Shown here in pieces: positions 34,846 through 46,350 of a DNA stretch of 64,000 nt (position 1 is the first letter of the stretch; each line of letters starts with the position of its first letter). A program made the translations under genes and the position numbers. The notes under the pieces are model-generated. The model saw only the letters and a list, made by a program, of their open reading frames with translations. It was not told where the DNA came from and searched no databases. The DNA lies in NCBI GenBank assembly GCA_030021035.2, contig JARYZH020000047.1, positions 217,010-281,009 of the forward strand, written 5' to 3'. The DNA comes from Notholithocarpus densiflorus (taxonomy: Eukaryota > Streptophyta > Magnoliopsida > Fagales > Fagaceae).

Positions 34846-35552
34846 TTTGTAAAGTTGTTTTCGAGAGAAAGAAGAGGAAAAACATATGAACGCTCCGTTT
34901 GTTTCGATGGGAAACATTGTGTGAAGATAGTTTTCTGTGTTTGGTAGCTTTAGAAAAAATGAGTAAAAGGGAAACTATCTTTGGTCAATATAAAAAATAT
35001 GGCTTATTTTTAGAGATTGTTTTCTACTAATGTTTTTTGAAAAACAACTCTATCTCACAGTAAACTAAATAAGAGAAGTTAATAGATTGTTTTTCAACTC
35101 ATTTAAGGTTATTACCAAATATAGGAAAATGAGATAGTTTTATAGAATTTTTTATTTTTTTTTTTATAAAATGACTCATTTTCTAGAAAATATTATTAAT
35201 GAAACAAACAGAGTGTTGAGTATTTAAAGGAGCTAATAATGGATCTTCAAGTATTTAATTTACATATTATTTAAGAATTTATTATAAAAGTGAAATTTTT
35301 AATGTGTATTTAAGGACAATTTAGAGTATTTAAAGGAGCTTGTAGTTGATATTTGTTACAATGGTGAAATTTATTGTTGACACATAGCTAAATAAATTTC
35401 ACATGTACCAATAATTGTCTTCCACATAGCTTAATCTTCCCATCGTTGTAGTGTCATTATTTTATGCATTGTCAAAAGGACATGTGTCACCATTATGTGT
35501 ATCCTCCAGTTTGAGGATCCAATTTTCATAAAACAATGACACACACACACAC

Positions 35553-35588
<36 letters not shown>

Positions 35589-35693
35589 TCTAGAATCCCC
35601 CTAAATGATGTGTAATAGTAATACCCACTTAAATATAAGTGGTAATAATATTTTTTCCTAAAACTCAAATGAGAATGACAATAAATAGGTGTA

Positions 35694-35733
<40 letters not shown>

Positions 35734-36200
35734 TCTATTTATTTATTTATTTATTTTTACACTTAAAAGAGAAATACGCGTACAAATTAATATATATATA
35801 TATATATTTTTGATACATACAAATTAATTTTTTAAGACTTGCAAATTCTTTGTAAAGTTAATTTTTGAGAGAAAGAAGGGAAAAAAATAATGGAGTATTT
35901 AAAGGAGCTAATAATGAATCTTTAAGTATTTAACACGTATTATTTAAGAATTTATTATAAAGGTAGAATTTTTAATATGTATTTAAGGACAGTTTAGAGT
36001 ATTTAAAGGAGTTTGTATTGGATATTTATTACAATGGTGAAATTTATTGTTGACACATGGCAAAATAAATTTGATATATACCAATAATTGTTAGTCAAGT
36101 GGCGTAATCTTTCCAACGTTATAGTGTTATTGTTTTATATATTATCAGAAGGAACATTGTGTATATCCTCCAGTTTGAAAATCCAACTTTTATATTATAT
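34846..36200. repeat. Duplicated segment upstream of the CASP-like gene
   Basis: 34846-35545 (less the MITE at 34890-35216) and 35842-36200 are diverged direct copies: both start AAATTCTTTGTAAAGTT and include TATTTAAAGGAGCTAATAATG and TGGTGAAATTTATTGTTGAC. Between them lie (AC)n and (AT)n runs at 35539-35584, 35700-35729 and 35792-35808. The second copy ends about 60 bp before the CASP-like start codon. Confidence 0.7.
34890..35216. mobile_element. 327-bp MITE inside the upstream repeat
   Basis: Terminal inverted repeats ACGCTCCGTTTGTTTC and (reverse complement) ACACTCTGTTTGTTTC, flanked by TGA on both sides (34887-34889, 35217-35219). The second copy of the duplicated segment lacks it, giving a near-empty site at about 35890. 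Confidence 0.75.
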
Positions 36201-36260
36201 TATTTATTATATATAACAGCATAAATGTTCTAATGTTAGCTAGGCTTTAACTTAGCAAAG

Positions 36261-38266
36261 ATGGCACTACGAAAATCTCAAGTTGCGATTCTTACGTTGA
36301 GGGGCCTTTCTTTACTTCTCCTAGTACTATCACTCATAATCCTTATTACAAATAAGAACACAGAAGCTGATCATAGCCACTACTGGAAGAAGCTTCATAG
36401 TTACAGGTAAACTCAGAGCACTGAAAAATTAATTTGCAACATCACTAATATTGCTATTGTATTTGTGCAGAAATTATGCTTAGTTGCAGAACAGTAGTTT
36501 TTTTTTTTTTTTTTTTTTTGAGTTCTGTACTTAGTAGAAAAATAAAAAATCTACTCTTTCAATCTAAAGTCTAAATTGTTGGGGAGATATTTACTTTGGG
36601 AAAATTTCTTGAGAAGTTAATATAATATATAGAAACACCACTTAAACAAAAGGCCTAAACTTACTGGGTATTTATATGAGCTAAGTTATGTTATATTAAC
36701 AACTCAATTTTCTCACAATTATGCAATATGAGACTTCACTCACGTGTGTATATCCAACATAAACAATCTGACAACATAATACTCAAAATCCTGTGGTTAT
36801 TGAACTGAACTAGAGTCATGCAACTCAAGCCAAATCTTTATAGCTCAGCTAAACACATCTTTAGAAATAATTACAGATAATTTGCTAATTATGTTTCTCC
36901 CACTACAAGATTCAAGTTGATGAAACATAAAAAGGTAAAAAAAAAAAATTTAAAAAAATTACATGTTAATTAAGAAAGTAAAAGAGGGAAAAACTACATG
37001 TGTTAATCTGTTGAAAAAATCCTCTCCCCAATATCTTTCCTACTTTCATCACTCCTTTCTAGAGCCATTTTTACCCCCTTAAATTTCAACGTATTGAAGT
37101 TTATTTATTGATAAGCCTATATATTTCTTTTCTATTAATTTTTTTTTTTACTAAGTATTTCATGTTCCCCATAAAAAAATAAAAAAGAAGAAACTATTTC
37201 ATGTTAAACTTTTATAAACTGCAGCTACATGTTTGGTATTAGCGTCATTGGCATCGGACATACCCTCTTGCAAACAATTGCATTTGTAACGTTCCGGATA
37301 GTGATGGAGAATGATAAAGGGGTTCTCTTTGAATTTTATGGTGACAAGGTACAACCATCATATATATATATAAACTATCTTTGATTTCCTACAAATTTCT
37401 AGCTATCTTACTTCATTTTTTCATGTCACTCTAGGATATTTGAGGCTTGGTGTTGTGTTTGATAGCCTTTTTAAAATTAAAAATGATAATAATAATAAAA
37501 TAAAGGATTATATATATATACTGAAATTACTGGAAATTTTCTCTCCATATATTTAGATTATTTATTATGATTAGAGGACTTCAACAATCTAAACAATGAA
37601 TTTTGGTTGGTGTGATAATAATGTGATTGTTGGACTTTAACAAGTTTTCCTGCAAAATATTTATAAATTGATGTGGTAACAGAAATTTATTAGGTACTTC
37701 TTGAGCAGTGCTCTTAGAGTCTGGGTTCTCACATAAGAGGTGGGACCTACACGTGGGACCACCATGGTCCGTGGAGCCCACCCCTTATGTGAAAGCCATG
37801 AGCACTACAAAATAAATGATTTTTTTTTTTTAATTGATGACACGCCACTTCATAAGTATTATGTATTATATTCGTAATATCCCTAACATCACTAATTGAA
37901 TATAAATTATGATTAGTGATACATTAATTTGTAAATATTATGTAATATAATTGTAGTATCTACAACATCACCAGTCGAAAATATATCTCATTGTTACCTT
38001 AGAAGTTAGAAGGTAAACAACTTGGTTTATATTTTAATTTGGAAGTTTGACATTTATGGTTTTGACAGGTTATATCATACCTATTAGCCACCGGGGCAGC
38101 TGCAGGAATTGGTGTTAGCATAGATATGATGTATTATAATGATGGACATTACAATGCGAGATATTTCGATGTGGGACTTGTATCAGCTGGCTGCCTTCTC
38201 TTCGCATTCGTGTTTACTGCTTCATTGTCAATCATGTCTTCTTATGCACTTCAAAAGAAAGTTTAG
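36261..38266 (+). CDS. CASP-like membrane protein, intact, three exons
   Basis: Exons 36261-36406, 37225-37348 and 38069-38266 (468 nt) join in frame across GT-AG introns to a 155-residue protein starting MALRKSQVAILTL. It has four hydrophobic spans (about residues 8-30, 49-73, 91-110 and 123-149), short loops and the Arg in the first span and acidic residue in the third typical of the CASP/CASP-like family (DUF588, MARVEL-related). The length fits the 4D-type subgroup. Such proteins sit in the plasma membrane; CASPs scaffold lignin deposition, while most CASP-like members have unknown roles. It is the only complete host gene here. It has partial paralogues at 1-79 and 54468-55611. Confidence 0.88.
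36407..37224 (+). other. Intron 1 of the CASP-like gene
   Basis: GTAAAC...CTGCAG. Contains a T run at about 36491-36519. Part of it (about 36440-36475) is retained at the left edge of copy 3 (54137). Confidence 0.85.
37707..37806. repeat. 100-bp foldback MITE in intron 2
   Basis: The left arm AGTGCTCTTAGAG...CACATAAGAGGTGGG is the inverted repeat of the right arm ending CCTTATGTGAAAGCCATGAGCACT. It would form a long hairpin in the pre-mRNA of the CASP-like gene. Copy 3 lacks it. Confidence 0.65.
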
Positions 38267-38473
38267 TTGTTGTCATGCAACTGTCTTTAACTAATAACTA
38301 CCACTTTCCTTCCTAGAATTGAAATGCCTCTATAGTTTAGAGAGGCATTTCACTGCAATTACCAATTCTGAACAAGATGTGGAGACCCAATGCCAGGACA
38401 AGTTTTTCTTGAGAGGCATTTTCAATACTAATGTTATCCAGACATAAACAGAGATTTCTTTTGCTGGAAGTAA

Positions 38474-38963
38474 GGTCATGTTTGGTAGACTGTAATAAGC
38501 ACTGTAATGTAATATTTATTCATATGGTTTAGCTATTCGGTAGTTTGGTTATGTTTTTATTACAAGAAGTAGTCATTCTTTATGAATAACTATTCTTTAA
38601 AATGAAGAATAACTATTCCTCTCTAAATGGATTGTAATAGCTATTCCTTAGTAGTTGTAATAATTTCTAATATTAATATATTTCAAAATAAACAAACTTT
38701 CCATATCCACTTAACAATTATGGAAATAAAAAATCTTAAAAAAAATAACTTATTACTCTCTCAAATTTCAAAATATTATTTTCTAAGAAATATAATTGTA
38801 TGAGTAAGATACTTCTTAAAATAAATCCTAAAGTTTATTCTAATATTACAATTCACAACCAAACTCATGAATAAGTTTAGTTATTCCATTGCAACAAATT
38901 TATTCCTAATAATAAAGATTATCATTTCTATTGTAATTCATATTCAGTGTACCAAATGTGTCC
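38474..38963. mobile_element. 490-bp Tourist/PIF-Harbinger-like MITE in the 3' flank
   Basis: Starts GGTCATGTTTGGTA and ends with the inverted counterpart TACCAAATGTGTCC. It is flanked by TAA on both sides (38471-38473, 38964-38966). The paralogous 3' flank at about 328-342 has the unfilled site with a single TAA, which defines the insertion exactly. Confidence 0.85.
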
Positions 38964-39260
38964 TAAAAGATTCTTTCTTTCAACTAATGAAATTTGCCAA
39001 CAGCATTCATCTTAGCAAAACTTTTAATATTTTCTATTATAATAAAATATTAATTTATTGTCATGTGTTTGCATTTATTTCTAATCATTAATTTTTGTAG
39101 GTGGTGTACTAAATATTAATGTAAAAAGGGAATTTATATGGTTCTTTTTTTTTTCTTTTTTTCTTTTTTTTTTGACTCCCGATAACTTGGGATGCAAGAT
39201 TTAAATTGAGGCTATTCCAGGCATTTTCATTGAGACACAAGAGTCATGATAATTTATATG
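38964..39260. other. Distal 3' flank of CASP-like copy 2
   Basis: The first 75 bp or so match 335-400 near copy 1. The rest is AT-rich with a T/C run at 39145-39172. It ends with ATATG (39256-39260), the target duplication of element D. Confidence 0.6.
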
Positions 39261-40329
39261 TGAAAGCTCGATTATGTGTTAAAACACAAGAGCTGTTTAA
39301 ACCCCCAAAATAAAAGATACGACTCAGTTGATTTTACTTTAACGTAAACTAAGTGCAGAATAGAGTAAATGCGAGCGAACAAACAATAAAACTACTCTAA
39401 GCCAAATTCATCAAAACACAGCTATAATATGAAAGCTAAAAGAATATGGAAGAAGAATGCAAACACAAGATAACACGCCGATGTGTTATCGAAGAGGAAA
39501 CCGAAGTACTCGGCGTAAAACCTCTCCGCCGCCCTACAAGCGGTAAATTGATCCACTAGACAATCAGTTGGAATACACGAATAGCAAGAGACCCTCCAAG
39601 CCTAATCTACCCAATGCACCTAAGCCCTCCAAGCTCCTACTCCAGCAAGGCTTCTCGGAACCGTGTCTTGTCTAGCTTTCCAAATCCGGCAATATGCCCG
39701 ATTGCATCTGCCAAAGCTTAGCTTCTTCCAATGCTTCCTTACAACACCAAAACCTCACTTGACACTCAGAATTGGTGTGGTAAGTGTTTGGGCTATCAAC
39801 CTCTCAAGGATTTAAAAATGGAGAGGTAGGAGTTGAGGAAAACCACAATGGATTGTATAGAGAATTGTGGGTATAACAATCTCTCACTCTCAAGAATAGT
39901 GGCTAGGGTTTTCTCTCTGAAAAAGCACTCCACTCAGTATGTGGGTAATGTGGGTATATATAGTGTGAGTAGGGACCTGGTGTATCAGATATGACAAATT
40001 GGCAAAACAGAATGTTTTGCGGGTATCTCACGGGAAGGCCTTACCCGCGAGACACTCGCAAAAACCAGCTGTCACCATCTGTCATGACTCTTTGCATTCC
40101 AATCATGTGCTGAGCACATGCTTTGCTTCGCGGGAAGGCTTCTCGCGAGCTACCCGCAAAAACTTCTTTGCTCTGCACTTTGCCTTGAGTCTTCACACTC
40201 TCTCTCACACACAACCCTTACAAAGAAACCCCACATAAAATACAGGGTAGATAAGATTGAACAAAATTACAATCAAATTTGGCACGGAATAAAAGCCAAT
40301 ACAAAATAGTTGTAAATCACAACTTTACA
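39261..40329 (-). repeat. 3' LTR of element D
   Basis: TGAAAGCTCGATT...CAACTTTACA. Minus-strand TATA-like run at about 39954-39962. TCGCGGG and GCGAGACACTCGC motif cluster at 40015-40165. Confidence 0.92.
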
Positions 40330-40350
40330 ATCTCCCCCTTTGGCTATTCC
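40330..40350 (-). other. 3' polypurine tract of element D
   Basis: The + strand reads ATCTCCCCCTTTGGCTATTC directly inside the LTR; on the minus strand it is AGCCAAAGGGGGAGAT. Confidence 0.85.
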
Positions 40351-40982
40351 GTGACAAAACCCGTAAAACAAACTTTAGACTTAAACGTGAGTTTGGGAAC
40401 AGTGGTAAAACTCACTCACATATAATTTAGAAGCTGTGAAGCACTTGTATGTATATACCTATAACCTAAAACAGTCGCACACAAGCAAAACTTCCATTAA
40501 GCTTATGACAAGTTGAATACACGGTATGTATATAAGCAAGTAAAGTACAATCAAGGTAATAAACACTATATAACAATTAAGCATATCTTGATCAAACAGG
40601 GTCAGTCATTAAAGAATGACTACAATGGTCATTTAGTTAGTAAATGATCATCCGGACATGCAATGCAATTAAGAGCAACGCAGAGAATCTATTACATGTC
40701 CAACACACAACCAATGTGAAATACAAGAAGTATTTGCATCAAGGATACAAGATCCAACAAGGGAACAAGTGTGTAGTACTTAAGATAATTTAACAATATC
40801 TAAAAGTACTAAAAAAATCCTACAAAGCACTGATATAAACAAAAAACTGAATATTAAACTGATATAAAACTAAAGTACTTAAAGCTTTAAAAGAAAGCAA
40901 TGAAAATATCCAAGACTAATTAAGTTTAAAACAAATATAGACCGCTAAACCACCAAAAATAAACCAATATCTATGATTTGTT
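40351..40982 (-). other. Element D non-coding region between ORF2 and the polypurine tract
   Basis: AT-rich, no ORF of note. Corresponds to 62025-62760 in element C and 1490-1980 in element A. Confidence 0.6.
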
Positions 40983-41047
40983 CTGCTCCCCCTCAAACTG
41001 TGCAATCTCCCCCTCACAATTTTCTCCCCCTTTTTGACCGGAATGGC
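40983..41047 (-). other. Polypurine tracts after ORF2 (element D)
   Basis: Four CTCCCCC runs on the + strand (GGGGGAG on the minus strand). The one nearest ORF2 lies in GGCCATTCCGGTCAAAAA context, recalling the true 3' tract at 40330. Confidence 0.55.
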
Positions 41048-41061
41048 CAAAGAGGCTAGAA

Positions 41062-42162
41062 CTAGTCAGACTCTGAATCGGATCCGTGCTCCATTGACAT
41101 GTCCTCAATCTGTGAAGATAATGCAGTAATTTGTCCTTGGATGTAAACAAACTGATCGGAGGTATGCTGCACATGGGATTCGAGCATGCCATACATCTGC
41201 TCTACCCTAGTCATGAAGCGATCAAGACGATCAGGTCCCCATGCTTGTGCTTGGGAGGATGGTTGTGCAAAACTCTCTGGTGCTGAGGTGAATCTGTCAA
41301 TCTCTTCCTCAGTATCTCCACCCCCTTCCTCAACATTATCCCTTGGGATTTGAGAGATGCCGATTTTTGATCCGGTGATGTGGGCTTTGCTTCTGGTCAA
41401 TGTGTTAGTACCAATGGGATAGTCTTTTGGCGCAATGGTAAGATCGCTTGGGATCTTCAGTCTTGTTTTTGCAATGAGACCCATGATGAGAGTGGGGAAT
41501 GGCATGATTGTCCTGGTGTTCCTTTTGGTGATGCTCTTGGTCAGGAGGTGGTATATGTGTCCACATATGTTGATCTCTTTATGTGTGAAGAGATCATATA
41601 GGAAAATGGTCCTTGGCCCGAACAGTGTTGTCAAGTTTGTGACCGGATATAGGTTGTGGATCATGACATATGTTAAGGTCCTCATCTCCGCATTGAACGA
41701 GATGGTGTTCATTGACTTCTTCTTGAGCGAACCACCAAGAATCTCCGCCATTGGCTCAAGAGAGTCCAATCTGTCATCATAGTGTACGGCGATTGGCTGA
41801 GAAGGTGGATGAACTTCTAAGAATTCTTGGATGGATTCCCTTGTGATAACAAATTCCTTGTGTCGCACCCAGCAATTAATGTGGTCACCATCCACAGTGG
41901 CATTGGAGAAGAATTCTTGTATGATTTCTGCATAAACATTGCCACTTGGATTCAGCAGCTTCGTCCAAGTTCTCTCCTTGAACACTTCAAGTATGGAAGT
42001 GTTCTCAAGAGTCTCCAATCAAACAACCCTTTCCATAATGATTGTTGCTCTTTTGTAGAAATCATTATATGCCATGTCTGCCTTAACAGACCTGAAGTTG
42101 TCGGAGTCCGTGCGTGGACGCTTGGAGGATTTCTTGGAAGCAGAGTGCTTGGTGGGAGACAT
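41062..42162 (-). pseudogene. ORF2 of element D, 'putative plant transposon protein'-like, one stop
   Basis: Starts MSPTKHSASKKSSKRPR at 42162, directly after TATATGTGCAG, a good splice acceptor. 366 codons with one in-frame TGA at 42019-42021 (a C-to-T change in an Arg codon fits). The middle has the domain shared with element C ORF2 (RATIIMERVV; FSNATVDGDHINCWVRHKEF; EMRTLTYVMIHNLYPVTNLT). The tail has a Gln-rich helix (MYGMLESHVQHTSDQFVYIQ) and an acidic end. I compare it, from memory, with the plant Transposase_32-type domain. There are no recognisable catalytic motifs; a structural or nucleic-acid-binding role is as likely as an enzymatic one. Confidence 0.78.
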
Positions 42163-42915
42163 CTGCACATATAAACACAAAACAGAGAAACAAAAACAAG
42201 TGCAAAACACAAAACAAGAACACAAACTTGATTAGTGTCAAGTTAGTCCATAAAAGTAAGCACAGAATCTTAACAAAAACAGTGTCAAATGAACATGGTA
42301 TAAGTGCTAAAACATGTAATCATCATTAAAATGCAAAAAAAATGACAACTGTGCTTGTGTGTGCATCAAGTGTGCATGAGGTGATGCATGGCAAGGCAAG
42401 AATAGGCACAGTTGGGTCAAAGTGTGTAAAACACACACCCAATAATCAAAACATGATAAACAATTTCAATCATGGGAAATACCAAAATTTGGAACTCATT
42501 GGAGTCCAAAACAACTCAAAAATGCCACTTGAGCATTTTATCAAACACTTGATATGCAACACTATACTTAACATGTGGGCAATACATGAACATGTGAAAA
42601 TCTGCCTAAATACATGTTAAAAATTGCCACATGGGGCCAACACAGTCACAAAAAACCTAAATGGGACTGAGCCCAATCAAGACATTGAAAAAGTTTTGAC
42701 CAAAAACAATGTTCCCAACCCCTTTTTCAAAAGTACCCAAATCAAGTAAACCTAGAAAAATTTCTGCATAATCTAAATAAAGAGGATAAGATTGTTAAAA
42801 GCATACCTTAAAGATGATTTTGCAGAGATTTTACTTGAAGTTTGGTGGGATTTTGAGTGAAAATCAATTTGGGTTTGAGAGAGGCACAACGAGGGAAACT
42901 AGAGTGTGTTTAAAA
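42163..42915 (-). other. Probable 5' UTR and intron of element D ORF2
   Basis: Between the TATA-like box and the ATG. The end has a pyrimidine-rich tract and GTGCAG just before the ATG; the donor site is not certain. Similar leaders precede ORF2 in B and C. Confidence 0.45.
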
Positions 42916-42930
42916 AACTGTCACATCAGC

Positions 42931-43145
42931 CCTTTAAAACTAAAAACACGTGTTTTTCGCAGGTTACATACTCGTGAAGTTACTCGCGCAAAAATGCATC
43001 TGAAGCACAAAACCTTTCTCGGGAAGTCTTTAGTCGCAAAACAATCGCGAAAGTCTCTGTCTGAATTTTGTGTTTTCATGTTTTGGCTTAACCTATTTTC
43101 GTGGGAAGAGCTTAGTCGCGAGCTTCTCACGAAAATGCCTCTGAA
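42931..43145 (-). promoter_or_regulatory. Internal promoter of element D upstream of ORF2
   Basis: On the minus strand, a cluster of TTTTCGTGAGAAGCTCGCGA-like and TCGCGA/GCGAGTAAC motifs (43145-42955) is followed by GTTTTAAAGGG (about 42931-42941). The motifs are of the same type as in the LTR of this element. Promoter role inferred. Confidence 0.55.
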
Positions 43146-43564
43146 AAATTTCTTGAAGAAAAACATGAATAATGCAATTTGAACAAAAACATATAAAATA
43201 CTCAAAAATCTTTTTAGGTTTGACCGACAAGCAATTGAGCATATACATCACATTTGATCATGTACAATCACACAAATGAAATAAGCATTCATTGAACAAA
43301 AGTCTTGTGTGTTGTGTGTGAGTATCAAATGTGGAATAGTCCATAGTCCAAAGTGAAGCTTCAATAATCAATTCAATCAAGTCATACACAACTGGTATTA
43401 AGTCAAGAGATCTATCTCAATTATAGAAATGAGCATATATGACCTCCCACAAAAATGATTACATAACTTTGAAGCTTTTCATTTGGCTTCTTTACAATAC
43501 ATAACATTTGATCATTTTTGAATAATACATCTCATTTTGAGATCGGTGCCTGAAATTTTTTGTA

Positions 43565-43725
43565 TTTCAATTTGAGAATAAGCCTTTGGCTTTTTGGGCA
43601 CCATACATTTCAATACAAGTCGCTTTCCCTTTTTCCTAGTCAAATACTAGTATATACGACGGTTTTTGCAGCTCAATATCTCTTTTCTTTTTTAGATTTA
43701 CATTTGGTGAGCTCTTTAAGCAAAA
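43565..43725 (-). other. Conserved non-coding block with hairpin (element D copy)
   Basis: Shares GACTAGGAAAAAGGGAAAGC and the hairpin AAGCCAAAGGCTT (minus strand, 43580-43592) with elements A and C. Confidence 0.55.
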
Positions 43726-44183
43726 ACATAAAAAATGTGGGAAGATATATAGGCACAAATCTATGCAAGTATCAAAATCATCAAGACTATTGACCAATTA
43801 TTGATGACAAGCTTGAAGATCGATTTACAACAGTCACACATAGATTTCAAGATTTTTCCCACGAAGATAGATGTGTATACATAACAAGCTAAGCTCGTAA
43901 ATTCACTACGCCATTAGTACGAAGGTACTAGGCCAAACTCACATGAGATATGTGCTCAAACATATACGATTAAACTTTTTGAATTTTTCACGTTTTATGT
44001 GTTTTTGGATTTTTTACACACACAAAACACAAAAGCATAAAAGTAAGATCAACTGCAAAAACACCAAAAACAATGCATATAAAGAGATGCATGATGCACA
44101 AATGCATGACAATGAAGCATCTAATCCATGAAGGGTCCTACAAAGATCGAAAGAATTAGATCAAGGACCAAAAGAACATAAGC

Positions 44184-45217
44184 TCAACCATAGGAACCCT
44201 TCCTCATCCAAACGGAACAATTGTTTGGAATGAGTGTCTCATGAAAAGTGAAACGAGGGTTGGAAGAATGAGAATCAGAGATGCACATAGACAAGAAGGT
44301 AAGAACATTAAAAACTTTCTTCAACAACTTACCATTTTCCCCCAAAGCCGGTTTTGCTTTCATAGCACAACTTCCAAGTAGCTCAAGTTTCTCTTTTCTT
44401 TTGATTCTTTTAAGAGCTTGAAACTTAGAGCAATAAGGTCTAAGATGACCAAAGGCACCACAATGGTGACAAACAATTTGTTTAGGCCCACTAGGCTTTT
44501 TGGGAAGGGATCTAGCAACATGGTTTTGTTCTCTCAACTTTGGACATTGAGGTTTTATATGGCCAATCACACCACAATGGTGACAAGTTGGAACAAACTT
44601 AGATCCATCCAAAACCTTAGATTGAGACCTAAACGAAGACTTTGGCTTAAGAGCCTTTCTCTCCACCTTTTGATTTCTTTTATGTGGAGGAATGTACATC
44701 GATTTGTTTTTAAGGTAGAATACACAATAGGCACAAAATCGGGTACCACAACATGATTGCAACAAATATTTTCATCCTTATTAGCAATAGGTTCAGCGAT
44801 CAAACACTTGGCATGCATCTTAAGAGATTCATTTTCATATTTAAGATCATCAACAAGTTTGTTAGACAAAACAAGTTTAGCATCCAAGTCCATATTCAAA
44901 CATTCAAACTCTTTCAACTTTTCAAGAGAGTTTTCAGCAAGTTTCTTATACTTTTCAACCAATTTATTGGATTAATTGAGCTTATCAATCAAATCATCCT
45001 TTTCACAACGAAACTTGCTCAAATTCTCATGAAACTTCTTAAACTTTTTCTTCAAGAGTTTGACATTTTGAATATCAACAACAACCATAGATTCATGTAA
45101 CATGTCATCACAATTTTGAGGATTAACACTCATAGAGGCATTTTCACAAACACATGGCATGTTACACTCAACAACATCCATAGAAGCATACAAAACACTA
45201 TCCATAGCAAAACACAC
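44184..45217 (-). pseudogene. Gag-like ORF1 of element D (coiled coil plus two CCHC knuckles)
   Basis: Starts MCFAMDSVLYASM at 45217, about 50 bp from the primer site. Acidic and coiled-coil region (KLLKKKFKKFHENLSKF; KLAENSLEKLKEFECLNMDL), then a basic linker and two knuckles, CHHCGVIGHIKPQC and CHHCGAFGHLRPYC, then a Lys-rich tail. Broken by TAA at 44972 and a 1-nt shift in an A run near 44712. No UBN2-type capsid domain, unlike B and C. Probably a nucleic-acid-binding remnant of gag. Confidence 0.75.
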
Positions 45218-45266
45218 AAGGGGTCAAGAATCACACTTAGGTAATGAAACCAAAATAAGTGTACCC

Positions 45267-45278
45267 GCTCTGATACCA
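45267..45278 (-). other. Primer binding site of element D
   Basis: Minus strand TGGTATCAGAGC, 2 bp from the 5' LTR. Confidence 0.9.
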
Positions 45279-45280
45279 AT

Positions 45281-46345
45281 TGAAAGCTCGATTATGTGTT
45301 AAAACACAAGAGCTGTTTAGACCCTCAAAATAAAAGATACAGCTCGTTGATTTTACTCTAACTTAAACTAAGTGCGGAATAGAGTAAATGCTAGCGAACA
45401 AACAATAAAACTACTCTAAGCCATATTCATAAAAACACAGCAGTAATATGAAAGCTAAAAGAGTAGGGAAGAAGAATGCAAACACAAGATAAAACGCCGA
45501 TGTGTTATCGAAGAAGAAACCGAAGTACTCGACGTAAAACCTCTCTGTCGCCCTCCAAGCGGTAAATCGATCCACTAGACAATCAATTGGGATACACGAA
45601 TAACAAGAGACCCTCTAAGCCTAATCTACCCAATGCACTTAAGCCCTCCAAGCTCCTACTCCAACAAGGCTTCTCGGAACCGTGTCTTGTCTAGCTTTCT
45701 AGATCCCGCAATACGCTCGATTGCATCTGCCAAAGCTTGGCTTCTTCCAATGCTTCCCAAACACTAAAACCTCACTTGACACTCAGAATGGGTGTGGTAA
45801 GTGTTTGGGCTATCAACCTCTCAAGGATTTAGAAATAGAGAGGTAGGAGTTAAGGAAAACCACAATAAATTGTGTAGAGAATTGTGGGTATAACAATCTC
45901 TCACTCTCAAGAATAGTAGCTAGGGTTTTCTCTCTGAAAAAGCACTCCACTCAATATGTGGGTAATGTGGGTATATATAGTGTGAGTAGGGACCTGGTGT
46001 ATCAGATATGACAAATTGACAAAAGAGAATGTTTCGCGGGTATCTCACGGGAAGGCCCTACCCGCGAGACACTCGCGAAAACTAGCTGTCACCATCTGTC
46101 ATGACTCTTCGCATTCTAGTCATGTGCTGAGCACATGCTTTACTTCGTGGGAAGGCTTCTCGCGAGCTACCCGCGAATACTTCTTTGCTCTGCACTTTGC
46201 CTTGAGTCTTCACACTCTCTCTCACACACAACCTTACAAAGAAACCCCACATGAAATACAGGGTAAATAAGATTGAACAAAATTACAATCAAATTTGGCA
46301 TGGAATAAAAGCCAACACAAAATAGTTGTAAATCACAACTTTACA
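45281..46345 (-). repeat. 5' LTR of element D
   Basis: 1065 bp, matching 39261-40329. Confidence 0.92.
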
Positions 46346-46350
46346 ATATG

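Larger units (their letters stand above)
39261..46345 (-). mobile_element. Element D: non-autonomous Copia-like LTR element with ORF1 and ORF2
   Basis: 7085 bp, flanked by perfect ATATG duplications (39256-39260, 46346-46350). On the minus strand: 5' LTR 46345-45281, primer site, ORF1 45217-44184, conserved hairpin block, internal promoter, ORF2 42162-41062, polypurine tracts, 3' polypurine tract, 3' LTR 40329-39261. No pol genes. It is the best-preserved member here: ORF2 has a single stop and ORF1 one stop plus one frameshift. LTRs of 1069 and 1065 bp are very similar, so it is comparatively young. Confidence 0.92.

Noticed and set aside
36491..36519. T run in CASP-like intron 1 as a retroposition scar
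   Set aside because: No convincing target duplication either side.
41380..42174. Plus-strand ORFs of 73-115 codons
   Set aside because: Antisense to ORF2 of element D.
44418..45100. Plus-strand ORFs of 72-115 codons
   Set aside because: Antisense to ORF1 of element D.
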